The notes beneath the pieces are model-generated. The model saw only the letters and a program-made list of their open reading frames with translations. It was not told where the DNA came from and did not search any database. Below, in pieces: positions 1-6,423 of a stretch of 7,906 bases of DNA; the stretch's first letter is position 1; each line of letters starts with the position of its first letter. Source of the stretch: an uncultured Acetobacteraceae bacterium (GTDB lineage: Bacteria; Pseudomonadota; Alphaproteobacteria; Acetobacterales; Acetobacteraceae); the NCBI GenBank assembly GCA_903839965.1, contig CAIMEK010000908.1:1-7906 (forward strand), read 5' to 3'. The translations under genes were made by a program, and so were the position numbers.

Positions 1-378
1 AGCATGTCCACCATTCACGCCAACAACACGCATGACGCATTGTCGCGCATCGAAAACATGGTGCAGATGAACTCTCTAGGTCTGTCCTCGCAGGCAATTC
101 GTAGCCAGATTGTCAGCTCCGTCGATCTGATCATTCAGGTCGAACGCCATCGCGATGGAGGACGCCGTCTCACACAGGTAACCGACGTATGTGGCCTCGA
201 GGGCGATGTAATTTTAATGAACGACATTTTTCATTTTGAGCTTCAGGGGGAAGGCGCCGATGGACGCCTTCTAGGCGAATACAGGGTCAGCAGACTGCCG
301 CCGAGTTTTCAGGAGCGACTGGTCTATTTTGGAGTCGATCGGGCGTGGGCTGCCGCGTTGGCTGGAGGGGCGAGATGA
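1..378 (+). CDS. tadA: Tad pilus secretion ATPase TadA/CpaF, C-terminal part (5' partial)
   Basis: This is the last 125 codons of a VirB11/GspE-like hexameric ATPase that powers Flp pilus assembly from the cytoplasmic face of the inner membrane. The reading frame is open from base 1 and the true start lies upstream. The fragment opens with the family's STIHANN histidine-box segment followed by DALSRIE, and continues with IRSQIVSSVDLIIQVER and a GRRLTQV strand, the usual end of CpaF proteins. The Walker A and Walker B motifs would lie upstream and cannot be checked. The stop codon overlaps the tadB start by four bases (ATGA), so the two are probably co-translated. Family assignment is strong. 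The call rests on motif recognition rather than a database search. Confidence 0.95.
   Translation, partial: SMSTIHANNTHDALSRIENMVQMNSLGLSSQAIRSQIVSSVDLIIQVERHRDGGRRLTQVTDVCGLEGDVILMNDIFHFELQGEGADGRLLGEYRVSRLPPSFQERLVYFGVDRAWAAALAGGAR
107..122 (+). repeat. 16-base direct repeat, copy in tadA
   Basis: The string AGATTGTCAGCTCCGT is repeated exactly at 3427-3442 in the tadG-type gene, in the same reading frame (coding I-V-S-S-V in both). Both copies are preceded by TAGCC, directly here and with one extra G in the other copy. It may be chance, helped by codon bias. Confidence 0.5.
364..370 (+). promoter_or_regulatory. Ribosome binding site of tadB
   Basis: The purine run GGAGGGG lies 4 bases upstream of the ATG at 375 (7 bases counting from the GGAG core). 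It favours that start over an in-frame ATG at 345, which would overlap tadA by 34 bases. The site sits inside the tadA coding sequence. Confidence 0.7.
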
Positions 379-1337
379 CCAGCGGGCTGATCTGGGTAAT
401 GATCGCCATGTCCTTTGTAAGCCTGATCGGATTCGGGTTCAGCGGCTTGCTGGTTTCGCAGGCACAAGGGCGTCGGCAAAAAAGTAAGCAGCGGATGCGC
501 GACCTTATTGCACCATACCGAAAAAGCTACGCGACGCCGACGGAAGTATTCCGTCCCGCTGTTAAAAGCAACAAATCACTTGCGGAGTCGGCAGCCAACG
601 TTTTTGGTTTTCATTTAAACACGGTAGACCAATACCCGGTGAAATGGTGGATTGTGCTCGGCGTCACATTTTTTGCAGCACGGGTTGTGGCGGGATTTAT
701 CGTCGACGTCGCGGGTCCGCTGGGCCTGATCGGCTGGCCGATACTATGGGTGGTGATGTGCCGCGGCTTCTTTGGTCAGGTCGTTGGGCGTCGAAGAAAG
801 CTGCTGCTCCGACAATTTCCTGACGCGCTTGCCATGATCGTGCGCTCCGCGCGGGTGGGAGTTCCGGTCCTTGGCGCGATAGCCTCTGTTGCCCGTGAGG
901 CGCAACCTCCGACCTCACTTGAATTCAGTAGATTCGCCGATGAACTGGCTGTTGGTGTGCCGTTGGACGAAGCCGTGACAAGAATGGGAGCGCGAACTGG
1001 CCTGGCGGAGTACCGCTTCTTTGCCATCGCGCTCGGTCTGCAAGCGCGAGCGGGCGGGGGTCTGAGCGAGACATTGGAGAATTTGGCCGACCTGATCCGC
1101 AAGCGCCAGGCGCTGAAGGAGCGCGGCCATGCGCTGTCTTCGGAAGCCAGGACAAGCGCTTGGATTCTCGGCGGATTACCGGTCGTTTTGGGAGGCGGGA
1201 TATGGGCGATGAATCCAGGCTACATGTCGGTGCTGGTCACCACCACCCTGGGCCGTACCATCCTCGGTAGTGCCGTGCTCTCGCTCACTTTCGGAGCGCT
1301 GGTCATGCGGGCTATCATCAAAAAGAGTTTATCGTGA
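375..1337 (+). CDS. tadB: Flp pilus inner-membrane platform protein TadB
   Basis: A 320-residue integral membrane protein of the type II secretion F (T2SSF/GspF) family. With TadC it is expected to form the platform on which TadA acts to push Flp subunits into the growing fibre. Hydrophobic segments lie at about residues 5-28, 91-128, 263-278 and 294-312. The cytoplasmic T2SSF-like helical domain spans about 144-262, with the typical FPDALAMIVRSARVGVP start and a G-rich ARAGGGLSETLENLADLIR stretch. Length fits the family. The start is set by the strong ribosome site just upstream and the ATGA overlap with tadA. The gene overlaps tadC by GTGA. Codons in the first 70 residues look less GC-rich than later ones. 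TadB and TadC are told apart here by order and N-terminal layout, which is reliable in Tad loci. Confidence 0.93.
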   Translation: MTSGLIWVMIAMSFVSLIGFGFSGLLVSQAQGRRQKSKQRMRDLIAPYRKSYATPTEVFRPAVKSNKSLAESAANVFGFHLNTVDQYPVKWWIVLGVTFFAARVVAGFIVDVAGPLGLIGWPILWVVMCRGFFGQVVGRRRKLLLRQFPDALAMIVRSARVGVPVLGAIASVAREAQPPTSLEFSRFADELAVGVPLDEAVTRMGARTGLAEYRFFAIALGLQARAGGGLSETLENLADLIRKRQALKERGHALSSEARTSAWILGGLPVVLGGGIWAMNPGYMSVLVTTTLGRTILGSAVLSLTFGALVMRAIIKKSLS

Positions 1338-2266
1338 ACCGAACCTGGATGCTCGCTGCCACCGGCGCCGGCACCCTGCTGTTGTTCGCCGCGGCGTTCG
1401 CGCTGTTGCAAATGAGTCTCCGCCAGCAGCGTCTGGCCGCACGCATGCAGATTTGCCGGGGACAGGCACCAGTTGCTGCCGCAACACGGCAGGACATGAT
1501 GAAGGGTGCCTGGTCGCGGGGGCTGGCGGCACTCGGTCAGATGATCCTTCGGACTGGGTTGCTCTCCGTCCGCACGCGGGCGGAATTGGAACTGACCCTG
1601 GTTTCGTCTGGATTGCGTGGACGAAACGGTTTGGAAGTGTTCATTGGCAGCAAAATCGGCCTGCTTGTTGGCCTGCCATTACTGGCGATGTTGGTGCTGC
1701 GCGGAGTTCATCTACCCTATGGGGTAACCTTAGTGATCCCCGCTGCTGCTTCCGTGGCCGGGCTGCTATTGCCGGACATCGTCGTGCGTTATCGGCGCAA
1801 GAAGTACCTTCAAAGGGTGGCGCTCGGGCTGCCCGATGCGCTCGACCTGTTGATGATTTGCGCGCAGGCGGGTCTGGGACTCACCGCGGCCATCGTGCGG
1901 GTGGCGGATGAAATGCAGGACGGGCATCAGGACATCGGACTCGAACTGGCGCTGACCGCCAACGAACTGCAGCTCATTGAAACCCGGCGGGCGCTGATGA
2001 ACATGGGATCGCGCACCGGCATCGACGGACTGGTTCGGCTGGCGAATACGCTCCTCCAATCGATGCAATACGGCACCCCTCTGACCGACGCGATGCGCTC
2101 GCTGTCCGCAGAAATGCGGCAGGACACGTTGGTGCGGTTCGAAGCCAGGGCCGCGCGCTTGGGTGTGCTGCTCACGGTTCCCATGATGATCTTCGTTCTT
2201 CCTTGCCTGTTTCTCGTTGTCGGAGGCCCCGCCGCGGTTCAGGTCCTAAGTTTAGGAAGTCAGTAA
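1334..2266 (+). CDS. tadC: Flp pilus inner-membrane platform protein TadC
   Basis: A 310-residue membrane protein, the second T2SSF-family platform subunit of the Tad system. Hydrophobic segments lie at about residues 5-26, 105-148 (two spans) and 278-304. The T2SSF domain runs from about 160 to 275 and starts with the typical ALGLPDALDLLMICAQAGLG motif, followed by ELQLIETRRAL and GIDGLVRLANTLLQS, which mark TadC rather than TadB. The start is a GTG overlapping the tadB stop (GTGA). Only weak purines (AAGAG) precede it, so re-initiation from tadB is probable. Length and layout are ordinary for the family. It is expected to pair with TadB in the inner membrane. Confidence 0.93.
   Translation: MNRTWMLAATGAGTLLLFAAAFALLQMSLRQQRLAARMQICRGQAPVAAATRQDMMKGAWSRGLAALGQMILRTGLLSVRTRAELELTLVSSGLRGRNGLEVFIGSKIGLLVGLPLLAMLVLRGVHLPYGVTLVIPAAASVAGLLLPDIVVRYRRKKYLQRVALGLPDALDLLMICAQAGLGLTAAIVRVADEMQDGHQDIGLELALTANELQLIETRRALMNMGSRTGIDGLVRLANTLLQSMQYGTPLTDAMRSLSAEMRQDTLVRFEARAARLGVLLTVPMMIFVLPCLFLVVGGPAAVQVLSLGSQ
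2254..2259 (+). promoter_or_regulatory. Ribosome binding site of tadD
   Basis: AGGAAG sits 9 bases before the ATG at 2269 and 12 before a second ATG at 2272. It rules out the in-frame upstream start at 2203, which would lie deep inside tadC and put charged residues ahead of the lipoprotein signal. Confidence 0.6.
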
Positions 2267-2268
2267 CG

Positions 2269-2991
2269 ATGATGCGAATTGTCCCGATTGTTTTGGTGTC
2301 GCTGCTTGCCGCCTGTGCGAACCATGATAGCTCGCGATTCGGAAACGGGCAGCCGGGACTGGACGTCGCCCGCGCGGCGCTGTCCGGCGGCTCGCCGAAT
2401 ATCGCCCTGAATGTCACCAGCGCCATCCTGGCCAAGGAGCCCGGCAATGCGCCCGCGCTGGTGAGCCAAGGCGATGCCTTTAGTGCCCTGGGCCGATTGG
2501 ATGAAGCGCAAGCAAGCTACGCAAAGGCGCTTGCCGGCGATCCGGAGTCGACCGGCGCACAGATCGGATTGGGGCGCTTACGCCTGAGCTCGGATCCGGC
2601 ACAGGCACAATTGCTTTTCCTGAACGTGCTGCAACGCGAACCGCGTAACACGGTGGCGCTGAACGACCTCGGGATCGCCTACGATCTGCAGAGCAAGCAT
2701 GCCAGCGCTCAGAGTGCCTACCGCCAGGCTTTGGGCGCCGACCCGGCCATGCGCGCCGCGGAGGTGAACCTCGCATTGTCTATGGCACTGAGTGGGCAGG
2801 CGCCGGCGGCGGTGCAATTGCTGAAACCATTGGCGAGCGTTCCAGACGCGACCCGTCGCCTGCGCCACGATTTCGCCGTGGCATTGGCCATGGCGGGCGA
2901 CAAGCCGGCGGCGGCCCGGATCCTCGGCGCAGACATGACGCCGGAGCAGGTCGACCGCGCTCTGCTGGCTTATGGAGAATTGGCCCAATGA
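2269..2991 (+). CDS. tadD: TPR lipoprotein of the Tad pilus, TadD
   Basis: A 240-residue protein with a lipoprotein signal peptide: a short charged start (MMR), a hydrophobic core, and the lipobox L-A-A-C with Cys16 as the lipidation site. The residue after Cys is Ala, which in the E. coli sorting rule allows outer-membrane delivery. The rest is helical with TPR-like repeats from about residue 30 to 215, for example ALVSQGDAFSALGRLDEAQ and ALNDLGIAYDLQSKHASAQ. TadD is the pilotin-like factor proposed to help outer-membrane secretin assembly in Tad systems. The gene begins 2 bases after the tadC stop and ends in an ATGA overlap with the next gene. Start choice between the ATG at 2269 and the one at 2272 is open and changes only one residue. 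Confidence 0.9.
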   Translation: MMRIVPIVLVSLLAACANHDSSRFGNGQPGLDVARAALSGGSPNIALNVTSAILAKEPGNAPALVSQGDAFSALGRLDEAQASYAKALAGDPESTGAQIGLGRLRLSSDPAQAQLLFLNVLQREPRNTVALNDLGIAYDLQSKHASAQSAYRQALGADPAMRAAEVNLALSMALSGQAPAAVQLLKPLASVPDATRRLRHDFAVALAMAGDKPAAARILGADMTPEQVDRALLAYGELAQ

Positions 2992-4295
2992 ACCTGCTGA
3001 CCGATCGGCGTGGCTCGGTGGCGCTGATGACAGGCATAATGGCGCCCGTCATGGTCATGGCGCTGGCAATGGGAATTGAGGTGACATCCTGGTCCGTGAC
3101 GAATGTGGACCTGCAGCGTGTCGCCGATGTTTCGGCTTGGGCGGGAGCGAGGCAGTATGTCGCTACTCAAAACTCCCAGACCGCAACCCAAACCGCGGCC
3201 GATCTGGCCGAGATCAACGCCGCCTCGGGCACATCCACCCGGACCTGGAATGCGACGACGTTGACCACGTCGGACAATTTGATTACCGCGCAGGTCGTGA
3301 CCGGGGTGAGGAACGCCACTGACACGGCGGTCAAAGTGACCGTAAAGCGGAGCATCGCCAAGTCGCTTTCACGCATTTTCCCCAGCAGTCAATCCTCCGT
3401 GACGATTTCCGCGACAGCGATAGCCGAGATTGTCAGCTCCGTAGCAGGTCCTCAACCCTGCCTCGTCGCACTGCAGACAAATTCAGGCGGAGTAGCAAAC
3501 GACATAAACCTTTCAGGCTCACCCAACGTCACGTCCAACAATTGCTCTGTCCGCTCAAATTCCGGAATATCTTTAACGGGCACCTCCAGTCTCAACGTCG
3601 CAGGAACCTATGCGGCAGGAGCTATATCAATACCGAACTGGAATCCAACTGCGATTACGGGTGGAACGTACCCGAATTCCGGCACAATATCTGACGCTTA
3701 CGCAAGCAATACTGTGGTGCAGAATGCGTTATCTGCATTGGCTGCCGGAACGACTCCCGGACCGGTGATTGCAGATCCCAATACAAGCTGGAAAACGCAG
3801 ACCATCACTCCCGGGACGTATGCCAGCTTGACTCTCGGCGGATCGTCGAACGTTACCCTCAGTCCAGGAACGTATTACGTCAAGGGTAATGTGACGTTCA
3901 ATGGCGCGGCCATAGTAACTGGAAGCAACGTCACGATCATATCTTTGGGAACGTTGACGGACACGGCCAGTGCCTCGGCGTCACTTACAGCCCCGACGAC
4001 GGCATCCGGCATTGGAATTCCAGGCATGTTATTTGCCAGCAAGGCGACCGGGCAAAGCAAATTCAGCGGAAACGTCGCTTTCCCTCTGTCTGGAGTTATA
4101 TACTATCCAAACGGAAATGTCACGTTCAGCGGAAGTGTCGACGTCAATAACAATGCATCCGCATGCGGCGAAGTTATTGCTGGGTCGATTACAATAACCG
4201 GCTCATCGAATCTTTCCACGACGGGCTGCGCAACATACGGGACAGTGAATTTCGGCAGTTTGCCGAACTCATCGTCCATCGCGCTCGTTCAATGA
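2988..4295 (+). CDS. tadG: TadG-type pseudopilin-like protein with beta-solenoid-like C-terminal region
   Basis: A 435-residue protein. The N-terminus has the Tad-family pattern DRRGSVALMTG followed by a hydrophobic helix (about residues 10-33) and VDLQRVADVSAWAGARQY, as in the putative Flp-assembly domain of TadG proteins. It lacks the Glu at +5 after Gly9 (Met is there), so it may be a membrane-anchored protein rather than a true pilin. Residues 155-420 are rich in Ser, Thr, Gly and Asn, with short strand-like repeats and five NVT motifs (positions 180, 288, 301, 314, 377), and segments such as LSPGTYYVKGNVTFNG typical of right-handed beta-helices in Tad-associated proteins. Cysteines at 158, 186, 393 and 414 could form two disulfides. 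It probably faces the periplasm or outer surface. A GGAG lies 10 bases before the ATG, which overlaps the tadD stop. The C-terminal coding part is clearly poorer in GC than its neighbours. TadG naming is by layout and is less certain than for tadA-D. Confidence 0.82.
   Translation: MNLLTDRRGSVALMTGIMAPVMVMALAMGIEVTSWSVTNVDLQRVADVSAWAGARQYVATQNSQTATQTAADLAEINAASGTSTRTWNATTLTTSDNLITAQVVTGVRNATDTAVKVTVKRSIAKSLSRIFPSSQSSVTISATAIAEIVSSVAGPQPCLVALQTNSGGVANDINLSGSPNVTSNNCSVRSNSGISLTGTSSLNVAGTYAAGAISIPNWNPTAITGGTYPNSGTISDAYASNTVVQNALSALAAGTTPGPVIADPNTSWKTQTITPGTYASLTLGGSSNVTLSPGTYYVKGNVTFNGAAIVTGSNVTIISLGTLTDTASASASLTAPTTASGIGIPGMLFASKATGQSKFSGNVAFPLSGVIYYPNGNVTFSGSVDVNNNASACGEVIAGSITITGSSNLSTTGCATYGTVNFGSLPNSSSIALVQ
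3427..3442 (+). repeat. 16-base direct repeat, copy in tadG
   Basis: Second exact copy of the string found at 107-122. It falls where the GC-rich N-terminal part of this gene gives way to the less GC-rich solenoid-like part. See the corresponding finding. Confidence 0.5.
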
Positions 4296-4792
4296 ACGGG
4301 CACCGTTCATCGTGGGCCGGCGATCAACGCGGCGTCGCGGCGCTGGAGTTCGCCCTTGTCGCCCCGGTGCTGCTGCTGTTGCTGGGCGGCGTAACAGATT
4401 TCGGGCTGATAATGTCGGGCAAAAGCCAGTTGGCAAATGGGGTCGCCCAAGGCGTCCAATACGCACTCCTGCAGGGGCCCGGCGTGTCCGCCGCAAATGT
4501 CAAGGCCATGGTGCAGACCGGGTCATCGCGCTCCGGGCTTAAGGCTTCCGTGACCGCAACCATAACCGGCCCGGCATGTTACTGCGTGGCGGGCCAGCCG
4601 GCGGCCTTGGTCACTTCTTCCCCCGCGTTGTCCGCCAGTTACGCGTGCACGGGCACTTGCCCCTCTCCAGCCATGGCACCCGGCGTCTTTGTGACCATCG
4701 CCGCGAGCTATGTGTATCAGCCATTGATGCCGTTTTACAGCAAACTTGCAAACACGACGGTGCATGAAACCGCGACAGCGAGACTGCAATGA
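4292..4792 (+). CDS. tadE: TadE-family pseudopilin
   Basis: A 166-residue minor pilin-like protein. It has a short hydrophilic leader, then QRG / VAALEF: Gly14 at -1 and Glu19 at +5 match the cut site and recognition residue for TadV/CpaA-type prepilin peptidases. A hydrophobic helix follows (about 16-40), then a soluble domain. TadE and TadF are known in other Tad systems to be processed pseudopilins needed for fibre formation. Four cysteines (96, 98, 119, 123) in C-x-C and C-x3-C pairs lie in the periplasmic part and may form disulfides. The ATG overlaps the upstream stop (ATGA) and has no clear ribosome site, so translation probably depends on coupling. An in-frame ATG at 4163 lies inside the upstream gene and would put 43 extra residues before the leader, so I rejected it. 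Confidence 0.88.
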   Translation: MNGHRSSWAGDQRGVAALEFALVAPVLLLLLGGVTDFGLIMSGKSQLANGVAQGVQYALLQGPGVSAANVKAMVQTGSSRSGLKASVTATITGPACYCVAGQPAALVTSSPALSASYACTGTCPSPAMAPGVFVTIAASYVYQPLMPFYSKLANTTVHETATARLQ

Positions 4793-5211
4793 TCGGTTTC
4801 AGGAAGCTGCCACGGCGGTGCGGCGGCGCGACCGCGATCGAATTCGCGTTGGTCGCCGGCATATTCCTGCCCCTGTCCTTCGCAATCCTCGATGCCGGAT
4901 TGCTGTTGTGGACAAAAGGAGCATTGCAGTCCGTCGCCGCACTCACGGCACGCTGCGCGGCGATCACATCCGCCAACTGCACGAGTGCACAGCAATTCGC
5001 CGTCACCGGCGCGGGCAAATGGGTATTTCCCGGGATCATAACCGCGGCGAATGTCACTCCGGCCCCCGCAATCGTGTGCATCTCCGGTGCCTCCTTCATG
5101 AAGGTGACGATCACCTGCCAATATTGGGCCGGAGTGTTGCTCCCGCCGCCGTTGAACGGCCACACACTGACCGCCGTCGCGTACTTCCCGGTTGCGGCCT
5201 CGCCATGCTGA
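4789..5211 (+). CDS. Second TadE/TadF-like pseudopilin
   Basis: A 140-residue protein with the leader RRCGG / ATAIEF: Gly13 at -1 and Glu18 at +5 form a textbook Flp/TadE prepilin peptidase site. A hydrophobic helix covers about 16-40. It then has a short domain with cysteines at 56, 64, 97, 110 and 140; the last is the C-terminal residue. Its place right after tadE fits tadF, but sequence alone does not separate it from a tadE paralogue, so I give no symbol. The start overlaps the tadE stop (ATGA) with only weak purines upstream. It is probably a minor subunit of the pilus, cleaved by a peptidase encoded outside this window. Confidence 0.85.
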   Translation: MIGFRKLPRRCGGATAIEFALVAGIFLPLSFAILDAGLLLWTKGALQSVAALTARCAAITSANCTSAQQFAVTGAGKWVFPGIITAANVTPAPAIVCISGASFMKVTITCQYWAGVLLPPPLNGHTLTAVAYFPVAASPC

Positions 5212-5315
5212 CAATGCGCGCATCAACCAAAGTTGGAGCGGGTGTGCAGGAAGAAGGCCTCATCAATTGGATCGTGGAAGCCCGTACCTGTAGAAATCCA
5301 ATTCGTCATGCCTAA
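5205..5315 (+). other. Doubtful 36-codon ORF bridging pseudopilin and transglycosylase genes
   Basis: An ATG at 5205 overlaps the end of the upstream gene and reads 36 codons to a TAA at 5313-5315, beginning MLTMRASTK and ending RNPIRHA. The stop overlaps a possible transglycosylase start at 5308 (ATGCCTAA). This arrangement would continue the coupled gene chain. However, there is no ribosome site, third-base composition is mixed, and I recognise no family. It may simply be spacer. Confidence 0.15.
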
Positions 5316-5364
5316 CTCGCACGCACGGCGATGCCGGTTGGCGCCATGGCCGCACGGGACGGCC

Positions 5365-6117
5365 ATGGTCTCGCGGTTCGGCCGGGGATGGCGGGCAACC
5401 GCGGCCGGCTTTGTAATGGCCGCCGCAGGCGCGATACAGCCCGTTCTGGCGGTGGAAGCCGGTGGCGCAGCCGCGTGTCAGCGCGCGGGGTTGGACGCGG
5501 AGCGTGAGTTGAAGTTGCCGTCTGGTCTTCTGCTTGCCATTGGTGTGGTCGAAAGCGGGCGGTGGGACCCCATAACCGGCCGCGTGGCGGCCTGGCCCTG
5601 GACGATCACCGCCAACGGCGTCGGACAGGTGTTCGACAGCCCCGCCGAGGCGACGGCCGCGACGCGGGCACTGCAGGAGCGCGGCGTGACTTCGGTCGAC
5701 GTGGGGTGCTTTCAAATCAACCTGCGCCACCACCCGGCGGCCTTTACGAACCTGGATGAGGCATTCGACCCACAGGCCAACGCCGTCTACGCCGCCCGCT
5801 TCCTTTCGGCGCTGCGCGCGCGGACCGGCAGTTGGCAGAATGCCGTGGCCGCCTATCATTCGGCATCGCCCGAGCGCGGCGGCCCCTACCGCGACCGTGT
5901 TTTGGCAGGCTTGACCCAGACCAGCATGCTGCCCGTCGCAGTCGGGCCACGCGTCGAGCGCGTGATGGTCTGGACGCCGGCGCCTGTGACGAACCAGGTG
6001 CAGGTGTGGAAGCCGACCGCTCCAGGGCTGGCGCCCAGCATCATATCGTTCGGGCCGCCGTCCAGCAGGTTGCACACGCCTGTGCCGATTATCAGGATAC
6101 TGAAGCCGGCAAACTGA
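5365..6117 (+). CDS. Secreted lytic transglycosylase, SLT domain, Tad-associated
   Basis: A roughly 250-residue exported enzyme predicted to cleave the MurNAc-GlcNAc bond of peptidoglycan in the periplasm, probably making room for the pilus machine. From the chosen start it has a signal peptide (MVSRFGRGWR, then a hydrophobic core ending ..QPVLA near residue 29). The SLT domain follows: catalytic Glu63 in GVVESG, then VDVGCFQIN (the family's G-x-Q-I-N motif), FDPQANAVYAARFL, and AAYHSASPERGGPYRDRV in place of the usual AYNAG motif. Cys38 and Cys115 may pair. The last 60 residues are Pro-rich and not recognised. The start is uncertain: an ATG at 5308 and a TTG at 5233 are in frame, none has a good ribosome site, and 5365 was picked because it gives a normal-length signal peptide. 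It follows the pilin-like genes on the same strand after a 153-base gap. Confidence 0.85.
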   Translation: MVSRFGRGWRATAAGFVMAAAGAIQPVLAVEAGGAAACQRAGLDAERELKLPSGLLLAIGVVESGRWDPITGRVAAWPWTITANGVGQVFDSPAEATAATRALQERGVTSVDVGCFQINLRHHPAAFTNLDEAFDPQANAVYAARFLSALRARTGSWQNAVAAYHSASPERGGPYRDRVLAGLTQTSMLPVAVGPRVERVMVWTPAPVTNQVQVWKPTAPGLAPSIISFGPPSSRLHTPVPIIRILKPAN

Positions 6118-6125
6118 AGCCGCTC

Positions 6126-6141
6126 AGTGGCGTCCGCCACT
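6126..6141 (+). terminator. Hairpin after the transglycosylase gene, possible terminator
   Basis: AGTGGC and GCCACT form a perfect 6-bp stem around a GTCC loop, 8 bases after the stop codon. No T-run follows, so it does not meet the usual intrinsic terminator pattern. It could equally be an mRNA-stabilising 3' hairpin. Confidence 0.35.
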
Positions 6142-6308
6142 CGTATCGGTCGGCCGAAACGGCGGTAGGATTCGCTTTACCGTTGCGCATGGCCTGGTGG
6201 CTGAACACGATGCCGCCGACACGAAATATTTTGCCCGGGTCGCGCAAGCCAATGCCCCTTGAGAAAAGCTAGGCTGCCTGGCCTGGCTATACGGATGGGC
6301 CGTAAAGC

Positions 6309-6344
6309 TGAATAGAAGTTAACGAATTCCCCACCTATTTATAT
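6309..6344 (+). promoter_or_regulatory. AT-rich promoter-like segment upstream of flp
   Basis: This is the most AT-rich stretch of the intergenic region and contains TATTTATAT at 6336-6344, a plausible -10 area, about 80 bases before the first pilin. No convincing -35 box at proper spacing is visible (TAGAAG at 6313 is 17 bases upstream but a poor match). I see no clear sigma-54 GG/GC pair or CtrA full site. Confidence 0.3.
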
Positions 6345-6390
6345 CGTCAAGGAGAAGGCATCAACCACAGGCAGCCGACTCCTTACAGGC

Positions 6391-6415
6391 AACGACAACA
6401 ACAACCCCAACGGAG
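6391..6415 (+). promoter_or_regulatory. CAA-rich leader and ribosome binding site of the first flp gene
   Basis: ACGACAACAACAA forms an unpaired-looking, G-poor run (6392-6404) just ahead of GGAG at 6412-6415, 8 bases before the ATG. Unstructured CAA leaders are known to favour translation. The second pilin's leader lacks this run. This fits high expression of the first pilin, which is inference. Confidence 0.5.
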
Positions 6416-6423
6416 TTAAACCC

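Larger units (their letters stand above)
6118..6423 (+). other. Intergenic region before the flp genes (306 bases)
   Basis: No convincing gene is present; the reading frame that ends at 6272 is a shadow of the transglycosylase. It holds, in order: a hairpin directly after the upstream stop (6126-6141), about 150 bases with nothing I recognise, an AT-rich promoter-like stretch (about 6309-6344), and the flp leader with a CAA-rich run and ribosome site. The layout suggests that the pilin genes form their own transcription unit. Confidence 0.6.

Noticed and set aside
776..1102. Long minus-strand reading frames opposite tadB, tadD and the transglycosylase
   Set aside because: They are shadows of GC-rich coding on the plus strand: Arg/Ser/Ala-rich translations, no recognisable domain, and complete overlap with well-supported genes.
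6189..6272. Small ORF beginning MAWWLNTMPP in the intergenic region
   Set aside because: It is only the tail of a frame that runs out of the transglycosylase gene, with no ribosome site and no recognised similarity.
6259..6293. TTGAGA ... TATACG as a promoter for flp
   Set aside because: The spacer is 23 bases, too long for a sigma-70 promoter, and the AT-rich stretch nearer the gene is a better candidate.
6377..6381. GACTC (GANTC, CcrM-type methylation site) in the first flp leader, absent from the second, and GATTC at 6170-6174
   Set aside because: Five-base sites with one free position are frequent by chance and no CtrA full site (TTAA-N7-TTAA) accompanies them, so cell-cycle control is not supported.
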